A stretch of 64,000 nt of DNA, from the NCBI GenBank assembly GCA_964418595.1, contig CAYQMF010000016.1, forward strand, positions 1 through 64,000, written 5' to 3'. Source of the DNA: CAYQMF01 sp964418595. Lineage in GTDB: Bacteria > Planctomycetota > UBA1135 > UBA2386. Both the position numbers and the translations under genes were made by a program. Position 1 is the first letter of the stretch; each line of letters begins with the position of its first letter. Under the pieces are notes generated by a model that saw nothing but the letters and a program-made list of their open reading frames with translations, searched no databases and had not been told where the DNA came from. Below, piece after piece: positions 25,248-34,756 of this stretch.

Positions 25248-28121
25248 ATGAGTGACGCGGCCGCCGGACCGGAGCCGACCCTGCGCGAAGTGGTCGAGGA
25301 GTGCCTCGCGCGCTACCCGGGCGAAGGGACGGCCGCGATCGACGAGCTGGCGGCGCGGCATCCGCAGCACGCCAACGGCCTGCGCCGCCGGATCGATGTC
25401 CTGCGCCAAGGGGGGATGTTGCCGGAAGCGCAGGATCACACCAGCTACCCCGCGCAGCTCGGCGACTTCCGGCTCCTCGAGCTGCTCGGCGAGGGTGGCA
25501 TGGGGGCGGTGTTCCGCGCGCGCCAGGAGTCGCTGGGCCGGCTGGTGGCGCTGAAGGTCATCCGTGCGGAGTCGCTGTTCTCGCCCGTGGCCCGCGAACG
25601 CTTCCGTCGCGAGATCGAGGCGGTGGCGGCGCTGCGCTCGCCCGGCATCGTCCCGGTACACACCGTCGGCGAGGAGAACGGCGTGCCGTTCTACGCGATG
25701 GAGCTGGTCGAGGGGACGAACCTCGCCGACCTCGCTGCGCTGCTGCGCACGCGGCCGGTCGAGAAGCTCACCGGCGAGGACATGCGCCAGGCGGTGGAGC
25801 AGGCGACGGCGCGCCATGGCGGTGGCGTCTCGGGTTCGACCGACGCCGACGCGCTCTGGGGCGGCCGTCACCCCCAGGTGTGTTGTCGCATCGCGCTGCG
25901 CGTGGCACGCGCGCTCGCCCACGCCCACGAGCGCGGCGTGCTGCACCGCGACGTCAAGCCGAGCAACATCATGGTCGACGCGGGCGGCCGCGTGCTGCTG
26001 CTCGACTTCGGTCTGGCGCGGGCCGTCAATCCTGCCGACCACGGCCTCACGCAGACCGGCGCCGTCGTCGGGTCGCTCGCGTACATGGCACCGGAACAGA
26101 TCCGCGGCGACACCGAACTCGACGCGCGGGTCGATGTGTACGGCGTCGGCGTGACGCTGTACGAACTGCTCACCCTGCAGCGCGCCTACCGGGGGCGTGG
26201 CGAGATGGAGGAACTGCGCTCGGCGATCCTCGCCGGCAGCGTGGTGACGCCGGCACAGCTCAATCCGGTCGTCGACCGCGACGCGGAGACCATCTGCCTG
26301 CGGGCGATGGCGCCCGAACCGGGCCGTCGCTACCCGACCATGGCGGCGATGGCCGACGACCTCCAGCGCTTCCTGGAGCTGCGGCCGATCGAGGCGCGGC
26401 GTGCCGGCGCCAGCTATCGCGTGCGCCGCTGGATGCAGCGTCACCCGGCGCGCGCCACGGCCCTGGCCGCGGGCCTGCTCGTTGCGGTGGGCGTGCCCAG
26501 CACGGTCGCGCTCCAGCAGCACTTCGCGGCGGAACAGATCCGGGGTGCGCTCACCGAGACGAAGCGCTACCAGGACAGCTACGAACGGCTACTCGCCAAC
26601 GCGCTGCAGACCATCGAGCAGACCACGTACCGGCTCGCCCGCGACGAGCAGCTCGCCACGGGCAAGCTCGACCGGCTGCGTCGCGATCTGCTCGAACAGA
26701 CGCTCACGTTCTACGAGCAGCTCGCAAGCGTCGCCGACGCGTCACCGAGCGCGCGCGATCATCTCCGTCGCGCTCAGGGCGTGCTGGCCGCGGTACGCAA
26801 AGACCTCGGCGAGCTGGACGCGGCGCGCACCGCGGCGCAGGGGGTCCTCGCCGGGTACGAGGCCGACCTCGCGGCTGCCGCGCCGGATCGGCGCCCGCGC
26901 CTGCTGCAGCGGATCGCGCAGGCGGCGCGCGGGCTGGGGGAGATCGAGGTCGCGCGCCAGGCATTCGCTCCCGCGGTCGTGGCGTTGGATCGAAGCGCGG
27001 CCGCGACGCGCCAGTTCGTGGCGGAAGCAGGCGGCACGCCGCCGCAGGTGGTGCGCCACCTCCTCGACGTGCGGATGATGCGCGCGGCGTGTCAGGTCGA
27101 GTTGGGGGACTCGGGCGCCGCCATGGCCGAGTTCCGCGGCATCATCGGCGAGTTGAACGCCGACCCCGCCGCGCTCGAGCGCGACGTGGGCTTGCGCCTG
27201 GATCTGGTGCGTGCCCAGGGCAACCTCGCCGCCCACCTGATCCGCATCGGCGAACTGGAGGCCGCGGAGACACAGCTGCGCGGGCAGATCGCGGTCCTCG
27301 ACGGCGCGGCGGCGAGCCTCGGCGACTACGACAGTGCGCGGGCGCTCCGCGCGAGCTTGCTCAACCTCGGCTTCGTGTTGCGCCGGCGCGGCGCGTTCGT
27401 GGAAGCCGATCCGGTGGTCAGCCGCGCCGAGCAGCTCGCGGGCGAATTGGCGGCGCAGCTTCCCGATCGGGTCGCCGCGCAGCGCGAACACGCCTCGGCC
27501 ACGATCGCGCTGGCCGGGATCCGCCTGCACACGGAGGGTGCGGCCGTGGCCGTGGAGCTGGCGCGCGGTGCCGTCGATCGCCTCGCCGCGCTCGCGGCCG
27601 CGAGTCCCGACGACACAGGGACCGCGCGCGTCCTCGCGGAGGCGCGTGGGACCCTGGCCCAGTTCCTGCTCGAGATCCCCGGCGGTGCCGCGGAGGCGAT
27701 CGCCATCCTCGAGCCCGCCCTCGCCACGATGCGAGACCTCGCGGTTGCGGCCGGCGCGACGAGCGAGGTGTTCGCGCACCTGGGCCTCACCGCCCTGACG
27801 CTGGCGCTCGCCCTGCACGAGGCGGGGCAGACCCAACGCGTGCACGACGCGGCCGAGGAGGCGCTGGTCTGGCAGGAGAAGGCGTTGGGCATCGAGGCTG
27901 GCAACCCGGTCTTCCGTTCGAACTACGCGCGCACGCTCGTCGCGCTCGCCGCCGACGCGGTGGTCGTGGGCGATGCCGTCCGTGCCCGGGCCACGCTGCA
28001 GCGCGGCTTCGACCGGGTCGGGTTTGGCGCGTCCGACGCGCTGCTCCTGCAGGCCCTCGCCGACCTGCAGCCGGATCGCGCCGAGCCGGTCCGCGCCCTC
28101 CTGTCCGAGCTCTCGCGATAG
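25248..28121 (+). CDS. Receptor-like serine/threonine protein kinase with helical C-terminal half
   Basis: 957 residues. A short N-terminal helical segment precedes the Hanks-type kinase domain: glycine loop GEGGMG (81-86), Lys103, catalytic HRDVKPSN (233-240), DFG (253-255) and APE (281-283). All key residues are intact, so it should be active. A transmembrane helix lies at about 403-421, after a basic ASYRVRRWMQRHP stretch. The following 530 residues are Ala/Leu-rich helices of TPR type and would be extracytoplasmic. An unusual insert (about 165-208) separates the N and C lobes. This architecture is frequent in planctomycetes; targets are unknown. It converges on the DUF1080 gene, four bases apart. 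Confidence 0.93.
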   Translation: MSDAAAGPEPTLREVVEECLARYPGEGTAAIDELAARHPQHANGLRRRIDVLRQGGMLPEAQDHTSYPAQLGDFRLLELLGEGGMGAVFRARQESLGRLVALKVIRAESLFSPVARERFRREIEAVAALRSPGIVPVHTVGEENGVPFYAMELVEGTNLADLAALLRTRPVEKLTGEDMRQAVEQATARHGGGVSGSTDADALWGGRHPQVCCRIALRVARALAHAHERGVLHRDVKPSNIMVDAGGRVLLLDFGLARAVNPADHGLTQTGAVVGSLAYMAPEQIRGDTELDARVDVYGVGVTLYELLTLQRAYRGRGEMEELRSAILAGSVVTPAQLNPVVDRDAETICLRAMAPEPGRRYPTMAAMADDLQRFLELRPIEARRAGASYRVRRWMQRHPARATALAAGLLVAVGVPSTVALQQHFAAEQIRGALTETKRYQDSYERLLANALQTIEQTTYRLARDEQLATGKLDRLRRDLLEQTLTFYEQLASVADASPSARDHLRRAQGVLAAVRKDLGELDAARTAAQGVLAGYEADLAAAAPDRRPRLLQRIAQAARGLGEIEVARQAFAPAVVALDRSAAATRQFVAEAGGTPPQVVRHLLDVRMMRAACQVELGDSGAAMAEFRGIIGELNADPAALERDVGLRLDLVRAQGNLAAHLIRIGELEAAETQLRGQIAVLDGAAASLGDYDSARALRASLLNLGFVLRRRGAFVEADPVVSRAEQLAGELAAQLPDRVAAQREHASATIALAGIRLHTEGAAVAVELARGAVDRLAALAAASPDDTGTARVLAEARGTLAQFLLEIPGGAAEAIAILEPALATMRDLAVAAGATSEVFAHLGLTALTLALALHEAGQTQRVHDAAEEALVWQEKALGIEAGNPVFRSNYARTLVALAADAVVVGDAVRARATLQRGFDRVGFGASDALLLQALADLQPDRAEPVRALLSELSR

Positions 28122-28125
28122 CCGT

Positions 28126-29421
28126 TCAGCGACCGTCTTGCAGCGGGCGCACGAACACGTTGCGGAACCACGCGAACGCGTCGCCCTCGATCGCGCCCGC
28201 CGGCGCATGCCGCTGCAGGCCGATGAACCCCTTCGGCGCGCGGCTGGCGAAGGGTTCGCCCTGCTCCGGCGTGAGCTTGCTGGTGTCGACGTCGTACAGG
28301 GTCCAGCCGTTGAGCCGCGTGCGGATGAGCGTGCCCACGCAGCGGATCTCGAGTGTGTTCCAGGCGGTCAGCGGGTTGAGCCCGTCCTTGACCGCCGGCG
28401 GCACCGAGCCATACAGGCTGCCGGTGAACTGCCAGGGCTTCAGCTTGCTCTTGGTACCGGTCTCCCAGTTCCAGTCGTCGAGGAGCTGGATCTCGGCGCC
28501 GGAGAAGGCCGGGTTGGCATCGCTGCGCGCCGCGCGCACGAACACGCCGCTGTTCGCCATCGCGCTCAGCTTGAAATCGAGGCGCAGCTCGAAGTCCTGG
28601 AAGTCCTGCACGCTGCGCAGCTCGTGCGCCCCGCCCTTGCACAGCGCGAGCAGGAGCCCGTCGCGCACCAGGAACCCCGTGCCGTCGCCGCCGTGCGGCG
28701 CGAACGCGGCGAGGGAGTCGCCGGTGAACAGACCCACCCAGCCCTCGGCCTTGGGTTGCAGCACTCCCTTGTCGTCGACGGCGAACTGGTCGAGGTCGAA
28801 CACCGGGAACTCGCGGACTTTGATGTTGCGGAAGCGGACCGCGCTCTTGCTCGGCTCGCCGCCGTGCACCTGCAGGCCGATGCGGCCGCTCTCGGCGTAG
28901 CCGGTCGCGTCCGCGGGCAGCTCGAAGTCGGTGAGCATCGTGCCGTTGACCCACGCTTCGACGTGCGGGTTGCGCCCCGTGCAGCGCACGCGCACCCAAT
29001 TCCACTCGCCGCGCTCGTAGTGCGATGCGCCCTCCTGGTTGTGGCTCAGGAAGCCGTCCGCGTAGATGGCGCCGATCTCACCGCCGTCCCGGTGGTCGAG
29101 GGTCACCTGCAGTCCCTTCTGCTTGCTGCTCGGCGGCAGCATGCGCAGGAACACGCCGGAGTCGAACGGCCAGTCCATCTTGACCTCGAAGGCCAGGTCG
29201 TAGCTGTGGAAGTAGCGGTCGGTGTAGATGAGGCCACCCTCGCCCTTCTCGGTGGTGCGCCCCACGAGGCAGCCGTCCTCCACGGTCCACCGCGCCGGTC
29301 CGTCGTAGCGACCGCCCTTGGTCGTCCAGCCGTCGAGCGTGGCGCCGTCGAAGAGCGGGCGCGCGGGCGACGGGTCTTGCGGCGGTAGCGCGGTGAGCGC
29401 GAGCAGGGTGAGGGTGAGCAT
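28126..29421 (-). CDS. Secreted two-domain DUF1080 protein
   Basis: 431 residues with a short signal peptide (residues 1-14). Two DUF1080 (concanavalin-like, 3-keto-disaccharide hydrolase family) domains follow: about 20-205, starting with PLFDGATLDGWTTKGG, and about 225-425, starting with GWVGLFTGDSLAAFAPHGG. Both contain the expected beta-sandwich core, for example FDSGVFLRMLPPSSKQKGLQ and ANSGVFVRAARSDANPAFSG. DUF1080 proteins act in periplasmic glycan or keto-sugar metabolism. The MFS carrier gene ends five bases upstream, indicating an operon in which an exported hydrolase is paired with an uptake system. Confidence 0.92.
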   Translation of the reverse strand: MLTLTLLALTALPPQDPSPARPLFDGATLDGWTTKGGRYDGPARWTVEDGCLVGRTTEKGEGGLIYTDRYFHSYDLAFEVKMDWPFDSGVFLRMLPPSSKQKGLQVTLDHRDGGEIGAIYADGFLSHNQEGASHYERGEWNWVRVRCTGRNPHVEAWVNGTMLTDFELPADATGYAESGRIGLQVHGGEPSKSAVRFRNIKVREFPVFDLDQFAVDDKGVLQPKAEGWVGLFTGDSLAAFAPHGGDGTGFLVRDGLLLALCKGGAHELRSVQDFQDFELRLDFKLSAMANSGVFVRAARSDANPAFSGAEIQLLDDWNWETGTKSKLKPWQFTGSLYGSVPPAVKDGLNPLTAWNTLEIRCVGTLIRTRLNGWTLYDVDTSKLTPEQGEPFASRAPKGFIGLQRHAPAGAIEGDAFAWFRNVFVRPLQDGR

Positions 29422-29426
29422 TGCGA

Positions 29427-30626
29427 TCAGGCCTTGGTCTTGGGGGGCCAGAAGAGGAGGGCGAGGAGGGCGGCGCCGACAAGCGACGCGCCGGCGAGCA
29501 GGGGGAAGACCTGCGCGTAGTCGGTCTTACCCTGCGCGGTCTGCAGGCGTTCGGCGAGCTTCGAGCAGGCCCAGTTCCCGGCGAACGGTCCGGCGCCGAG
29601 GATCAGGAAGTTGAACAGGCCCTGCGCCGTGCTGCGCACACCCTTGGGGAAGAACTCGTCGACGAAGATGTAGACGGTGGCGAAGAAGAACGCGTAGCAG
29701 ATGCCGTGCAGGAGGTTGACGGCGACCACGAGGCCGACCTGATCGGGGAAGTACGCGAACACGGCGAAGCGCGCGGTGTGTCCGAGCACGCCGATGGTCA
29801 TCGTCGTGCGCCAGCCGAGCGACTTCAGCACGTAGCCGAGCACGGCCATCGTGCCGATCTCCGCGACCTGCCCGAGGCTCATCACCGGCATCACCCACGA
29901 GTCGGCCACGCCGACGCTCTCGCGCAGGAAGCTGTCGGTGAGCACGAAGTAGCCCTGGTGCACGGCCGCGTCGATGAAGGTCACGACGAACAGCACGAGC
30001 ACGAAGGGCATGCGCAGGAGCGAGAGCACCTCGGCGAGCGCGGGCCGCGCCGTGGGGCTCTGGCGCGGCGGCGTGTGCGGGAGCGTCAGGCAGAACAGCG
30101 CGAGCAGGATCGAGACGCCGCCGGAGATGAGGAACACGCTCGCCTTGAGCGGCACCGCCTCGGGACCCTCCTTGCCCTGCAGGATGAAGAAGAGCGGCCA
30201 CGCGGCGAGGATCCAGCCGATGGTCCCGCCCATGCGGATGCGTGGGAACTCCCGTTGCGGGTTGGTGACGTGCGCGAACGCCACCGAGTTGGCGATCGAC
30301 AACGTCGGCACGTAGAAGAGCGAGTGCACGAGCATGAGCGCGAAGAACGTCTCGAAGTCGCGCACCCAGTAGAGGGCGATCATCGCGGCGCCGCCGATCA
30401 CGTGGCTGACCGCGAGGAACTTCTCGGCGGCGAAGCGGCGGTCGGCGAACGGCGCGCTGAACAGCATCGCCGTGATCGACGCCATCGTGAACGCGTTCAG
30501 GATCCACGCGCCCTGATCCTTCGTGAACCCCAGGCTCGGCAGGTAGCCGAAGATCACCGGGAGCCAGGCGCCCCAGATGAACAGCTGAAGCACCATCAGG
30601 ACGAACAGCTTCACGGACGTGCTCAT
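29427..30626 (-). CDS. MFS transporter of the nucleoside:H+ symporter type
   Basis: 399 residues with 12 predicted helices. The N-terminus, LFVLMVLQLFIWGAWLPVIFGYL, and the segment FSAPFADRRFAAEKFLAVSHVIGG match the NupG-like nucleoside/sugar symporter branch of the major facilitator superfamily. A periplasmic-side motif, DEFFPKGVRSTAQGLFNFLILG, is also typical. The true substrate in planctomycetes is uncertain and may be a sugar. The start at 30626 was chosen because the upstream extension is low-complexity and charged. The DUF1080 gene follows after five bases. Confidence 0.9.
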   Translation of the reverse strand: MSTSVKLFVLMVLQLFIWGAWLPVIFGYLPSLGFTKDQGAWILNAFTMASITAMLFSAPFADRRFAAEKFLAVSHVIGGAAMIALYWVRDFETFFALMLVHSLFYVPTLSIANSVAFAHVTNPQREFPRIRMGGTIGWILAAWPLFFILQGKEGPEAVPLKASVFLISGGVSILLALFCLTLPHTPPRQSPTARPALAEVLSLLRMPFVLVLFVVTFIDAAVHQGYFVLTDSFLRESVGVADSWVMPVMSLGQVAEIGTMAVLGYVLKSLGWRTTMTIGVLGHTARFAVFAYFPDQVGLVVAVNLLHGICYAFFFATVYIFVDEFFPKGVRSTAQGLFNFLILGAGPFAGNWACSKLAERLQTAQGKTDYAQVFPLLAGASLVGAALLALLFWPPKTKA

Positions 30627-30718
30627 GCGCGGCGCGAGATTAGGCGGTCGATCGCCGCCGTCGATGACCAACAGGTTCGTTTCTGGCCCCGTGTCCCTAC
30701 CATGCCGCGCGCGTGTCG

Positions 30719-31984
30719 ATGCCTGCTCCTGACGTCCCTCGAGCGGACCCGTCCCGGGTCGTGATCGTGGCGGAGCACGCCTCTGCCCGTTTCGGCGGCG
30801 AGGCGATCCTGCCACTGCACTGGTTCCGCGAGTTGCGCGGGCGCGGGATCGAGGCGTGGCTGGTCGTGCACGCGCGCACGCGTGCGGAGCTGGAGGTGGT
30901 CTTCGCCAAAGACCGCGCCCGGTTGCACTTCGTGCCCGACACCTGGGTGAACAAGCTCCTGTGGCGGCTGGGGCGCGTGCTACCGCACCAGCTCGACCTC
31001 GTGACCTTCGGCGCGCTCAGCCACGTCTACACGCAGGCGCGCGCGCGTCGGATCGTGCGCCGGCTCATCGCGACGGAGCGCGCGAACGTCGTGCACCAGC
31101 CGATCCCGGTGTCGCCGAAGGAGCCGTCGCTCATGGTCGGCCTCGGCGTGCCCGTGGTGATCGGCCCCATGAACGGCAACATGCACTGGCCGAAGGCCTT
31201 CGCCCACCTCGAGAGCCGGTTCGCGCGGCTGGCGCTGCGTGCTTCGCGCCTCGTGGCCGGCCTGCTCAACCGCGTCTTCCCGGGCAAACTGCGCGCCGAC
31301 GTGCTGCTGGTGGCGAACGAACGCACGCGGGCCGGTCTGCCCGGTGGCGTGCGCGGGCACGTGCGCGTGCTGCCGGAGAACGGGGTGGATCTCTCGCTCT
31401 GGCAGTCCCGGCCGCGCACGCCCCACGACGGGCCGCTGCGCGTGGCGTTCCTCGGCCGCCTCAGCGCCGTGAAGGGTCTGCCGTACCTCCTGCAGGCGCT
31501 CGCCCAGACCATTGCGACCGCCGCGGTGCACCTCGAGATCCTCGGCGACGGCGAGGAACGGGCGCGCCTCGAGGCACTCGCCCGGTCGCTGCAGGTGACC
31601 GACCATGTGACCTTCGCCGGCTGGCTCACCCAGCCGCAGGCCGCCGCCCGCCTCGCGGCCGCCGACGCGCTGGTGTTGCCGAGCCTGCGCGAGTGCGGCG
31701 GCGCCGTGATGCTCGAGGCGATGGGGCTCGGCCTGCCGGTGATCGCGACCGCCTGGGGTGGTCCCCTCGACTACGTCGACGCAACCACCGGCATCCTCGT
31801 GCCGCCGATCGACGAGGCGACCTTCGTGCAAGGTCTCGCCGACGCGATGCTGCGGCTCGCGCGCGACGCCGACCTGCGCGGCCGGCTCGGGGCTGCCGGC
31901 CGCGCGCGCGTCGAACGCGACTTCGACTGGGCCAGGAAGACCGACGCGATGCTCGCGATCTACGCGGCCGCGCGCGGAGCCTGA
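30719..31984 (+). CDS. Glycosyltransferase family 4 protein
   Basis: 421 residues with the two-Rossmann GT-B fold. The N-terminal acceptor domain covers residues 1-200. The C-terminal donor-binding domain contains RVAFLGRLSAVKGLPYLLQAL, then LEILGDGEERARLEALARSL, and the E-x7-E region SLRECGGAVMLEAMGLGLPVIAT, typical of retaining GT4 enzymes. A hydrophobic patch near residues 165-185 (ALRASRLVAGLLNRVF) may associate with the membrane. The probable role is sugar transfer in polysaccharide or glycolipid assembly; donor unknown. A GTG six bases upstream (30713) is an equally possible start. Confidence 0.92.
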   Translation: MPAPDVPRADPSRVVIVAEHASARFGGEAILPLHWFRELRGRGIEAWLVVHARTRAELEVVFAKDRARLHFVPDTWVNKLLWRLGRVLPHQLDLVTFGALSHVYTQARARRIVRRLIATERANVVHQPIPVSPKEPSLMVGLGVPVVIGPMNGNMHWPKAFAHLESRFARLALRASRLVAGLLNRVFPGKLRADVLLVANERTRAGLPGGVRGHVRVLPENGVDLSLWQSRPRTPHDGPLRVAFLGRLSAVKGLPYLLQALAQTIATAAVHLEILGDGEERARLEALARSLQVTDHVTFAGWLTQPQAAARLAAADALVLPSLRECGGAVMLEAMGLGLPVIATAWGGPLDYVDATTGILVPPIDEATFVQGLADAMLRLARDADLRGRLGAAGRARVERDFDWARKTDAMLAIYAAARGA

Positions 31985-31994
31985 GCCCCCCGGA

Positions 31995-33245
31995 TCACGA
32001 CCCGACGATCGCCCAGCTCAGCGAGTTGCTGGCGTAGCTGTTGGCGAAGCTCAACGGCGGGCAGAAGCCGATGAACTGCGAGCAGAGCTGCAGGCTGCAC
32101 AGCGAGGGGTTCGGCGGGATGGGGATCACCACCGAGCGCGAACCGTTGCACAGGCCGGGGGTGCCCCCGGTGGGGCCCGACGACGTGAACGGCGGCGGCG
32201 TGAACGGCACGCGGATCCCCGCGCAGAGCGGCGGCGAGAACACCGGCGCGCCGCAGGGACCGAAGTTGAGGAACAGGGTCGCCGTCGTCCCCCCCGGCGC
32301 ATTCTGCAGGTCGAGGCTGAACGTCGTGCTGCCGACGTAGGGCTCGCCACCGAGCGTGTGCACCATGGTCGGGCAGATCGGGCACGCGCCGGCGGTGCAG
32401 TTGGGTCCTGCGGAGACTTCGTCGCGCGGCAGGATGTCGAGGCCGACGTACGGCTCGATGCCGTTGATGCAGCACTGGATCGAGCCGGTGACGACGCAGC
32501 CGCTCGCGCTCAACGTCAGGCCGGTGGTGTAGCGGCCGTCGGTCACCCAGAGCACGCCGGCGCACGCGTCGAAGGCCAGCCCCTGCAACGGCCCCATCAG
32601 CGCGGTGCCGCACATGGTCACGGGGAAGCTGCAGACCACCGCGCACGGCGCCGTCACCGGCGCCACGTACACGCGGCCGCCGCCGGCGGTCGAGCTGGCG
32701 GTGCAATAGAAGATCCGGCCGTTGAAGTCGTCGGTCGCACAGCCGGTGAGGATCTCCCCCGCGCCGATGGGCGGGATGCAGCGCGACACGAGCGAGAGCT
32801 GGCAGCCCCCGCCGACCGTGTACCAGCGGATCACGTTCGACTGGTCGGTGACGTACACCGTGTTCGAGGGCTCGTGGTACGCGAGGCCGGTCACCGGGTT
32901 GTTCGGCGACGTATTCGGCATCGGCAGCACCGGGCACTGCGGCTGGCAGGCGTTGCGCGGGTCGACCTTCGCGATCTGCAGGCCGTTGCTCACCCACACG
33001 CCGCGGGTCTTCGAGTCGTAGGCGGTGCCGCCGACGAAGGGGAACCCAGCCGCCGGCGGCGGCAGCCCGGCCGGCACGCACTGCGCCTGCGCGCAGGTGC
33101 CGGTGTTCTGCGACACGACGAAGGGGTTGAAGCGGGTCAGACCGACCAGCGTTCCGCCCTGAGCAGTGGCGCTGCCGGCGAGCAGAGCCGCGGCGAGGGC
33201 GAGGACGACGTGGTGCGGAGAGGGCGAGGTGTGTTTGGGTTGCAT
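31995..33245 (-). CDS. Secreted Cys-rich beta-propeller-like protein, function unknown
   Basis: 416 residues with a long signal peptide (about residues 1-29, ending GSATAQ). The mature part carries more than 25 Cys residues and repeated short patterns such as GTAYDSKTRGVWVSNG, VTGLAYHEPSNTVYVTDQSN and LQGLAFDACAGVLWVTDG, which resemble NHL/SMP-30-like propeller blades. A C-terminal Pro/Ser-rich beta domain follows. Many disulfides are expected, so it should be stable outside the cytoplasm. It converges on the GT4 gene and diverges from the thioredoxin/HEAT gene across a 168-base gap. No exact family is assigned. Confidence 0.75.
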   Translation of the reverse strand: MQPKHTSPSPHHVVLALAAALLAGSATAQGGTLVGLTRFNPFVVSQNTGTCAQAQCVPAGLPPPAAGFPFVGGTAYDSKTRGVWVSNGLQIAKVDPRNACQPQCPVLPMPNTSPNNPVTGLAYHEPSNTVYVTDQSNVIRWYTVGGGCQLSLVSRCIPPIGAGEILTGCATDDFNGRIFYCTASSTAGGGRVYVAPVTAPCAVVCSFPVTMCGTALMGPLQGLAFDACAGVLWVTDGRYTTGLTLSASGCVVTGSIQCCINGIEPYVGLDILPRDEVSAGPNCTAGACPICPTMVHTLGGEPYVGSTTFSLDLQNAPGGTTATLFLNFGPCGAPVFSPPLCAGIRVPFTPPPFTSSGPTGGTPGLCNGSRSVVIPIPPNPSLCSLQLCSQFIGFCPPLSFANSYASNSLSWAIVGS

Positions 33246-33413
33246 GGCAGCAAGCACAGGCAGTGACGGGTGGCAGGGGCCCTGGGCATACCATGCGAGG
33301 CCGACCCCGGCGACCCCCGCGCCGCGCCGACTTTCGGCCTCGCCGTATTTGTGCAGGTTGTCAGCTTTCCGTCCCGCGCGTCCCCGGCGCTGCGGCATGC
33401 GCGTAACCCCGCC

Positions 33414-34733
33414 ATGCATTGGCGCTTCGTGCCGTGGCTGCCGCTCCTCGCCGGCAGCCTTCTCGCCAGCGGTCTTTTCGCGCAGAGCAAGCTCACCTGG
33501 GTCAGCGGTCTCGATGCGGCGCTGGCCGATGCGGCGAAGAAGAACACCATCGTGGTGATCGCCATCAACATGCCGGGGGAGCGGGGCAGCGACAGCGTGA
33601 TGCGCGAGCACTACGCCAACGCCCGGCTCGCCGACCTCGCCGAGAACACCGTCAACCTCCTCATCCTCGTGGGGCCGGACGGCTCGAAGTCGCCCGACGA
33701 GCCGGAGGTGCGCCGCCGCTACCTGAAGGTCCCCGGCGAGACGCCGGTCGCCGCGCCGCACCACCTCTTCGTCAAGCCGGTCGGCGAAGGCGAACTGCTC
33801 AGCGCCATCGCCTATCGCACGACGATCGCGGAGCTGGAATGGGCCTGGGTCGACGCGCTGCGCAAGGTGCGCCCGGACTTCGCGTGGAAGCTCGACACCA
33901 ATGCGCACTCGCCGCGGCGGCTGCTCTACGGCGAGGCGCGGGGCTCGGAGACGGAGGCGCCACCGAGCAAGGCCGAGGTGGACGCCGCACTCAAGGAACT
34001 GAAGGGCAGCCGGCGCGGCGGACGCGGCGCGGGGCTGCTCGAGAGCTTCGGCGTGCTGGTCCGCAGCGAGGATCCCGCGGCGATCGACTTCGTGAAGGCC
34101 ACGCTGCGCTCGCTGAACGGCAGTCGCACGGCCCAGGCCCTCAACGCCATCGCCGACGGCTCGCCGCCCGCGTGGTACGTCGTGCCGCTCGACTACGTCG
34201 ATCACCGCGACGCCGAGCAACGCACGGCCGCGGCCGACTGCCTCGGCGAACTCGGCAACGCCAAGGCGCTGCCCGCTCTCCAGAAGCAGTGGCGCGTGGA
34301 GAAGGAGCCGGAGACGCGCAAGGCGCTGCTGCGCGCGATGGTGGGCTGTGGGCCCGCCGACAAGACCACGGCGAGCGCGGTCAAGAGCGTGGTCGAGGAT
34401 CGCAAGCAGCCGGCCGACCTGCGCAAGCTGGCCGTGGCGGCGGCGTCGGCCCTCGCCGACAAGAAGGTGGTGGAACACGTCGTGACCCGCGGCCTCGACG
34501 ACGACGATGCCGGCATCCGCGGCGCCGCGGCCTACGTGGTGGGCGCGCGGCGCGACGCGAGCCTGCGCACGCACGTGCGCGCGGCACTCGAAACCGAGAA
34601 GGAACCCGCGCAGCGCACGCTGCTCGAGGCGGCCGACAAGGCCGTCGACGGCGGGCCGCTCACCGCGTTTGCGGCCATCGAGCGCGAGCTGGAGGGCAAG
34701 CCGGAGCGCGGGCGGCGCGGTCGCGACCGCTGA
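33414..34733 (+). CDS. Secreted protein with N-terminal thioredoxin-like domain and HEAT repeats
   Basis: 439 residues with a signal peptide (about residues 1-23). The region 24-130 resembles a thioredoxin-like domain (AAKKNTIVVIAINMPGERGS, then YANARLADLAENTVNLLILV) but has no CxxC pair. Residues about 225-430 form HEAT-like helical repeats (AEQRTAAADCLGELGNAKAL, TRKALLRAMVGCGP, AGIRGAAAYVVGARRD). The end is basic (RGRRGRDR). The next gene, a candidate thioredoxin-fold selenoprotein, starts 23 bases downstream on the same strand, so the two are probably coexpressed and may share a periplasmic redox task. The lack of active-site Cys suggests a binding rather than catalytic role. Confidence 0.75.
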   Translation: MHWRFVPWLPLLAGSLLASGLFAQSKLTWVSGLDAALADAAKKNTIVVIAINMPGERGSDSVMREHYANARLADLAENTVNLLILVGPDGSKSPDEPEVRRRYLKVPGETPVAAPHHLFVKPVGEGELLSAIAYRTTIAELEWAWVDALRKVRPDFAWKLDTNAHSPRRLLYGEARGSETEAPPSKAEVDAALKELKGSRRGGRGAGLLESFGVLVRSEDPAAIDFVKATLRSLNGSRTAQALNAIADGSPPAWYVVPLDYVDHRDAEQRTAAADCLGELGNAKALPALQKQWRVEKEPETRKALLRAMVGCGPADKTTASAVKSVVEDRKQPADLRKLAVAAASALADKKVVEHVVTRGLDDDDAGIRGAAAYVVGARRDASLRTHVRAALETEKEPAQRTLLEAADKAVDGGPLTAFAAIERELEGKPERGRRGRDR

Positions 34734-34756
34734 CGACGGCACCAGCCGCCCGTAGA

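Noticed and set aside
25301..28900. 1199-codon plus-strand frame overlapping the receptor-like kinase in another frame
   Set aside because: Arg/Ala/Gly-rich translation without motifs; the kinase frame has all catalytic residues.
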